A stretch of DNA of 17,533 nt from an uncultured Clostridia bacterium (GTDB lineage Bacteria > Bacillota > Clostridia > TANB77 > CAG-508). This document shows, piece by piece, positions 14,566-17,533 of this stretch. The notes under the pieces are model-generated. The model was given only the letters and a program-made list of their open reading frames with translations, was not told where the DNA came from and searched no databases. Positions within the stretch are counted from its first letter, which is position 1. Each line of letters opens with the position of its first letter. Both the position numbers and the translations under genes were made by a program. Location of the stretch: the NCBI GenBank assembly GCA_934167835.1, contig CAKPLZ010000014.1, positions 1-17,533 on the forward strand. The letters run 5' to 3'.

Positions 14566-15393
14566 TTGAACGAGAGGATAACTATTTTAATTGCAGATGA
14601 TAATGCAGATTTTGCAGCAACTCTAGTTGAACATTTAAGTAAAGAAAATGATATGGAGGTTATAGGGGTAGCCAGAGATGGAAAGGAAGCATTTGAAAAA
14701 GTTCAAAGCTTACATCCAGAAGTGCTATTACTAGATGTAATAATGCCTTATTTAGATGGACTAGGAGTATTAGAAAAAATAAATGCAACAAAAATAGAAA
14801 ATAAGCCAACATGTATAATGCTATCAGCTGTAGGACAAACAAAAATCACACAAAAAGCAATCAGCTTAGGCGCAGAATATTATGTAGTAAAACCATTTGA
14901 TATTGAAGTATTAATAAATAGAATAAGAGATATAAAAAATTATAAACCAACACCAACATCTACAGTAGATAACTGCTATGCGGTAAAGGAAACAAAATCA
15001 CAATATATCGAAATTAACGAATTTGATAAGAAAAATCAAGAAAATCTTGAAGCTCTTGTAACAAATGTGATTCACGAAATAGGTGTACCAGCACATATAA
15101 AAGGTTATCAATATTTAAGAGAATCAATAATGATGGTTGTACAAGATATTGATATAATTAATCAAATAACAAAACAATTATATCCAGAAATAGCAGATAA
15201 ATATCACACAACACCATCAAGAGTAGAAAGAGCAATTCGCCATGCTATAGAAGTTGCATGGGCAAGAGGCAAAAATGATGCAGTAGAATCAATTTTTGGC
15301 TACACAATTTCAGCAAGCAAAGGCAAACCAACAAATTCAGAATTTATTGCAATGATAGCTGATAAATTAAGATTAGAATTAAAAACAGCATAA
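14566..15393 (+). CDS. spo0A: stage 0 sporulation protein A, response regulator
   Basis: Predicted 275 aa. AGGAGG (14553-14558) is 7 nt before a TTG start at 14566, giving MNERITILIADDNADF. The receiver domain (1-~125) has the acidic pair D11/D12, phospho-acceptor D57 in LLLDVIMP, and K109 in VVKPFD. After a linker, the Spo0A DNA-binding domain (~160-275) shows VTNVIHEIGVPAHIKGYQYL, PEIADKYHTTPSRVERAIRHAI and WARGKNDAVESIFGYT, the specific Spo0A recognition-helix region. It is the master regulator of entry into sporulation and of stationary-phase genes, which implies a spore-forming ancestry. The TTG start may hold its translation down. Confidence 0.96.
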   Translation: MNERITILIADDNADFAATLVEHLSKENDMEVIGVARDGKEAFEKVQSLHPEVLLLDVIMPYLDGLGVLEKINATKIENKPTCIMLSAVGQTKITQKAISLGAEYYVVKPFDIEVLINRIRDIKNYKPTPTSTVDNCYAVKETKSQYIEINEFDKKNQENLEALVTNVIHEIGVPAHIKGYQYLRESIMMVVQDIDIINQITKQLYPEIADKYHTTPSRVERAIRHAIEVAWARGKNDAVESIFGYTISASKGKPTNSEFIAMIADKLRLELKTA

Positions 15394-15396
15394 AGG

Positions 15397-15425
15397 TTTA
15401 CATAAGGAACAAACTATGGTATAAT
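15397..15425 (+). promoter_or_regulatory. strong promoter of the GC-rich small gene
   Basis: TTTACA at 15397-15402, 17-nt spacer and a perfect TATAAT at 15420-15425. It begins 4 nt after the spo0A stop codon. Confidence 0.75.
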
Positions 15426-15432
15426 AAATACA

Positions 15433-15450
15433 TTCTACAATTATGTAGAA
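15433..15450. promoter_or_regulatory. operator-like palindrome at the transcription start
   Basis: TTCTACA (15433-15439) and TGTAGAA (15444-15450) form a 7-bp inverted repeat with a 4-nt gap, beginning at about +1 of the promoter just upstream. Its position fits a repressor site or a short 5'-end hairpin protecting the mRNA. Confidence 0.45.
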
Positions 15451-15479
15451 AATACTTTATAAGAAGGAGAATTATTTCT

Positions 15480-15827
15480 ATGACGAACAAGGAGGTTCGA
15501 CTTTCAAGTCTTAAGTTTAAACTTAAGAATATGAAGGATGAACGGAAAAAGTATGTCGTATGGAAACTGAATCCTGAACAAAGAAACTTTGTTCAAACCC
15601 TGGGATATCAGGTTACCCCGTGGATTTATGAAGTCCAGACAGCGATTATCGAAAATCGTGCCGGGCTTCAGACGCAGAAAAGCCTGGGAATACTGTGGGA
15701 GTTGCATTTTGCAAGGAAGAGAGGCCAAAAGAAGATGTACAAGCATCTTAAAGCAAACGAGGTCAAAATCCTGGAGAAATACAACGTAAGTTTCGTACCG
15801 CTGAAGTACAAGATAATTCTCCAGTAA
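15480..15827 (+). CDS. small protein of unknown function, GC-richer than its surroundings
   Basis: Predicted 115 aa, basic, starting at ATG 15480 after GAAGGAGAA. I do not recognise the family. The N-terminus is Lys-rich (SLKFKLKNMKDERKKY), followed by WKLNPEQRNFVQTLGYQVTPW and a basic segment (ARKRGQKKMYKHLKA). There is no signal peptide or membrane segment. Codon use differs from all neighbours: CTG, GTC, ATC, CCG, CGT and CAG are common, and it has the window's only in-frame CGG (Arg22, 15543-15545) that is not at a frame break. A +1 shift there would end after eight more codons. It has its own strong promoter, operator-like palindrome and terminator, which suggests an abundant or acquired single-gene unit. 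Confidence 0.75.
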   Translation: MTNKEVRLSSLKFKLKNMKDERKKYVVWKLNPEQRNFVQTLGYQVTPWIYEVQTAIIENRAGLQTQKSLGILWELHFARKRGQKKMYKHLKANEVKILEKYNVSFVPLKYKIILQ

Positions 15828-15832
15828 GGACA

Positions 15833-15862
15833 AATGGTAGCTAGAATTAGCTACCATTCTTT
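15833..15862. terminator. terminator between convergent genes
   Basis: AATGGTAGCTA (15833-15843) pairs with TAGCTACCATT (15848-15858) around a short loop, followed by CTTT. It separates the small gene from the convergent thioesterase gene and could serve both strands. Confidence 0.7.
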
Positions 15863-16577
15863 AATATAATTTTACAATACAATGCAATTTGTTGTCTATG
15901 CTGTTTTTCATAGTTACAAAAACCATATCACTTTGTTTACTATAATATAAATCCAAAGTATCTCCAAGTTTTGCTTCATTTTTATACATAATTTCTACAT
16001 TTTGAAAATCAATATTTTCAGGAATTACCTCATAAGCAAAGTCTAAATAATTTAAATTATTTACATGGTGATTTCCGTCAATATCCCTCTTTAAAATAGT
16101 ATATTTACCAGCTAGAGTGCAATTTTCAGGCTCTTTTATTTTTTCTTCCAGTTTTGTATTAAATACATTTTCATCTATAACTTTGCAATAATTTTCAAAA
16201 AAACTATCTCCAATTTTGAATACCCCTTTTTTATTGAAATCAAAAAGGATCCATTTTGAAGTCGCAACTGCTACAAGTTCCCCAGAACTATTTAAAACCT
16301 TAAAATCTCTATAAAAATAGATATGAGTGTGGTGTGTAAGCCAAGTAGATATGGTAAGTTTTTCATTCCATTCTGGTCTCTTAAATACTTTTAGTTTCCA
16401 ATTTAATATAACCCAAAATAATCCAGTTTTTTTTGAGTCATTTAAACCATAGCCAAATTTGCTGGAATGAACTGCCCCGATTTCTTGGAACATGCGTAAA
16501 AACCCTCTATTTGTAAGTGAATTATTGGTAGCAACATCAGGAAGGGTAACAATAAAATTTTGTGTATAAATATCCAT
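15861..16577 (-). CDS. acyl-ACP thioesterase
   Basis: Predicted 238 aa, usual for bacterial members of the plant-type acyl-ACP thioesterase family; GAAGG lies just upstream of the ATG at 16577. It shows the double hot-dog layout: TNRGFLRMFQEIGAVHSSKFG, then SKKTGLFWVILNWKLKVFKRPEW with TISTWLTHH, and in the second half LKRDIDGNHHVNNLNYLDFAYE, the family's conserved Asn/His catalytic-site segment. It releases fatty acids from acyl carrier protein in the cytosol. It is transcribed divergently from dxs. Confidence 0.9.
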   Translation of the reverse strand: MDIYTQNFIVTLPDVATNNSLTNRGFLRMFQEIGAVHSSKFGYGLNDSKKTGLFWVILNWKLKVFKRPEWNEKLTISTWLTHHTHIYFYRDFKVLNSSGELVAVATSKWILFDFNKKGVFKIGDSFFENYCKVIDENVFNTKLEEKIKEPENCTLAGKYTILKRDIDGNHHVNNLNYLDFAYEVIPENIDFQNVEIMYKNEAKLGDTLDLYYSKQSDMVFVTMKNSIDNKLHCIVKLY

Positions 16578-16601
16578 AATAAGCCTTCTTTCTAAAATGA
16601 T

Positions 16602-16630
16602 ATAATATCAAAAAAAATCATAAAAGTCAA
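16602..16630 (-). promoter_or_regulatory. promoter of the thioesterase gene
   Basis: On the minus strand TTGACT (16625-16630) and TATTAT (16602-16607) have a 17-nt spacer. Confidence 0.75.
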
Positions 16631-16632
16631 TA

Positions 16633-16661
16633 TTGACAATTGGCTCAAATGCGTATAAAAT
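16633..16661 (+). promoter_or_regulatory. promoter of dxs
   Basis: TTGACA at 16633-16638, 17-nt spacer, TAAAAT at 16656-16661. Its -35 box lies 2 nt from the -35 box of the divergent thioesterase promoter. Confidence 0.75.
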
Positions 16662-16683
16662 ATACAAGAAACGAGGGAATAAT

Positions 16684-17533
16684 ATGGACAAAATTTTAGA
16701 CAAAGTAAATTTACCAGAAGATGTAAAAAAATTAAATTTAGAAGAAAAAAATAAATTATGTGAAGAAATTCGCAAATTGATAATAGATGTAACATCAAAA
16801 AATGGAGGCCATGTAGCTTCAAATCTAGGAGTGGTGGAACTTACAGTTGCTCTTCACTCTGTTTTTAATACACCGCAAGATAAAATAGTTTGGGATGTGG
16901 GACACCAATGTTATGTTCATAAAATACTTACAGGAAGAAAAAAACAGTTTGAAAACATAAGGCAATTTGGAGGAATATCAGGTTTTCCCAAAATTTGTGA
17001 GTCTGAATATGATAGCTTTAATACTGGGCACAGTAGTACATCAATTTCTGTTGCTACAGGAATTGCAAGGGCAAGAGATGTTTTAAAAGAAAATTATGAA
17101 GTAATTGCAGTAATCGGAGATGGTTCACTAACAGGTGGAATGGCCTTGGAGGCTTTAAATGATGCAGGAAGTAGTAAAACAAACATTAAAGTAATACTAA
17201 ACGATAATGAAATGAGTATATCAAAAAATGTTGGAGGAATTCCGTTATACCTAAGCAAAATTAGAACAAAAACAGGATATACCAGGTCAAATAGGAAAAT
17301 TAAAGAAATAACAAATAAAATCCCATTTATAGGCAAACCATTAGTGTCATTTGCCCATTATACAAAACAAGTGATTAAAAGAGCAGTAATACATAATATG
17401 TATTTTGAAGACATAGGTTTTACTTACTTAGGACCAGTTGATGGACATGATATACGCAAACTAGAAGATATTCTAGAAAGAAGCAAAAAAATTGAAGGTC
17501 CAGTACTTATACATGTTGTAACAAAAAAAGGTA
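16684..17533 (+). CDS. dxs: 1-deoxy-D-xylulose-5-phosphate synthase, N-terminal part
   Basis: GAGGGA 5 nt before ATG 16684 fixes the start; the gene runs off the right edge. Family features are GGHVASNLGVVELTVALH, DVGHQCYVHKILTGR, the SGFPK and FNTGHSSTSISVA segments, the thiamine-diphosphate motif GDGSLTGGMALEALNDAG with the downstream Asn in ILNDNEMSIS, and YLGPVDGHD. The enzyme condenses pyruvate and glyceraldehyde 3-phosphate in the first step of the MEP isoprenoid pathway. About 283 residues are present, less than half of the usual ~620. No in-frame CGG occurs in the visible part. Confidence 0.95.
   Translation, partial: MDKILDKVNLPEDVKKLNLEEKNKLCEEIRKLIIDVTSKNGGHVASNLGVVELTVALHSVFNTPQDKIVWDVGHQCYVHKILTGRKKQFENIRQFGGISGFPKICESEYDSFNTGHSSTSISVATGIARARDVLKENYEVIAVIGDGSLTGGMALEALNDAGSSKTNIKVILNDNEMSISKNVGGIPLYLSKIRTKTGYTRSNRKIKEITNKIPFIGKPLVSFAHYTKQVIKRAVIHNMYFEDIGFTYLGPVDGHDIRKLEDILERSKKIEGPVLIHVVTKKG

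Noticed and set aside
1..17533. CRISPR arrays, tRNA or rRNA genes, insertion sequences
   Set aside because: I saw no regularly spaced repeats, cloverleaf-like sequences, rRNA segments or transposase genes in the window.

Overview
The window is AT-rich DNA from a spore-forming, low-GC Firmicute of the Clostridia type. The evidence is a clear Spo0A, A/T-ending codons with AGA as the usual arginine codon, strong GGAGG ribosome binding sites, TTGACA/TATAAT promoters with 17-bp spacers, and sporulation or cell-wall genes of clostridial type (a DacF-like carboxypeptidase and a YkuD transpeptidase). I cannot name the species. A formylglycine-generating-enzyme (FGE)-type protein with a variable-looking C-terminus fits a gut-associated lineage, but this is only suggestive.

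Layout. 1-709: 3' part of an FGE-sulfatase-fold gene whose end looks like a variable region of a diversity-generating retroelement (DGR). 710-1210: non-coding, with two strong hairpins and a promoter. 1211-2632: LemA and a TPM-domain protein. 2711-4117 (minus): M18 aminopeptidase. 4305-5546: D-Ala-D-Ala carboxypeptidase. 5619-6324: L,D-transpeptidase with a peptidoglycan-binding domain. 6474-8397: AT-rich ATPase plus RloB/TOPRIM-like pair, possibly a defence module. 8452-9742: MTA/SAH deaminase family amidohydrolase. 9924-14452: CorC/HlyC-type CBS protein, a PLP enzyme of the aluminium-resistance/methionine gamma-lyase-like family, an HI0933-like flavoprotein and a YigZ/IMPACT protein, all in one direction. 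14566-15393: Spo0A. 15480-15827: a GC-richer small gene of unknown function with its own strong promoter. 15861-16577 (minus): acyl-ACP thioesterase. 16684 to the end: DXS, cut by the window edge.

The main observation is a decoding pattern. Five genes (FGE-like, TPM, L,D-transpeptidase, amidohydrolase, YigZ) appear frameshifted, at six sites in total. Each break is cured in the same way: one extra C before a glycine codon GGN must be skipped. At each break the codon in the ongoing frame is CGG. Reading every coding region on both strands, I found no other in-frame CGG codon except one in the atypical GC-rich small gene. Either CGG acts as a +1 frameshift signal in this organism (an unassigned codon, or a CGGN quadruplet read by a special tRNA), or a very specific systematic artefact is present. 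The shifts restore the Gly-rich tail of the TPM protein, the peptidoglycan-binding domain of the transpeptidase, the HxH metal site of the deaminase and most of the conserved YigZ core, so these genes look functional rather than decayed.

Most genes are housekeeping or envelope functions: wall remodelling (DacF-like, L,D-transpeptidase), membrane proteins (LemA/TPM, CorC-like), salvage (deaminase), isoprenoid precursor synthesis (DXS), acyl-chain release (thioesterase) and sporulation control (Spo0A). The accessory candidates are the DGR-like target, the ATPase/RloB-like pair and the GC-rich small gene.
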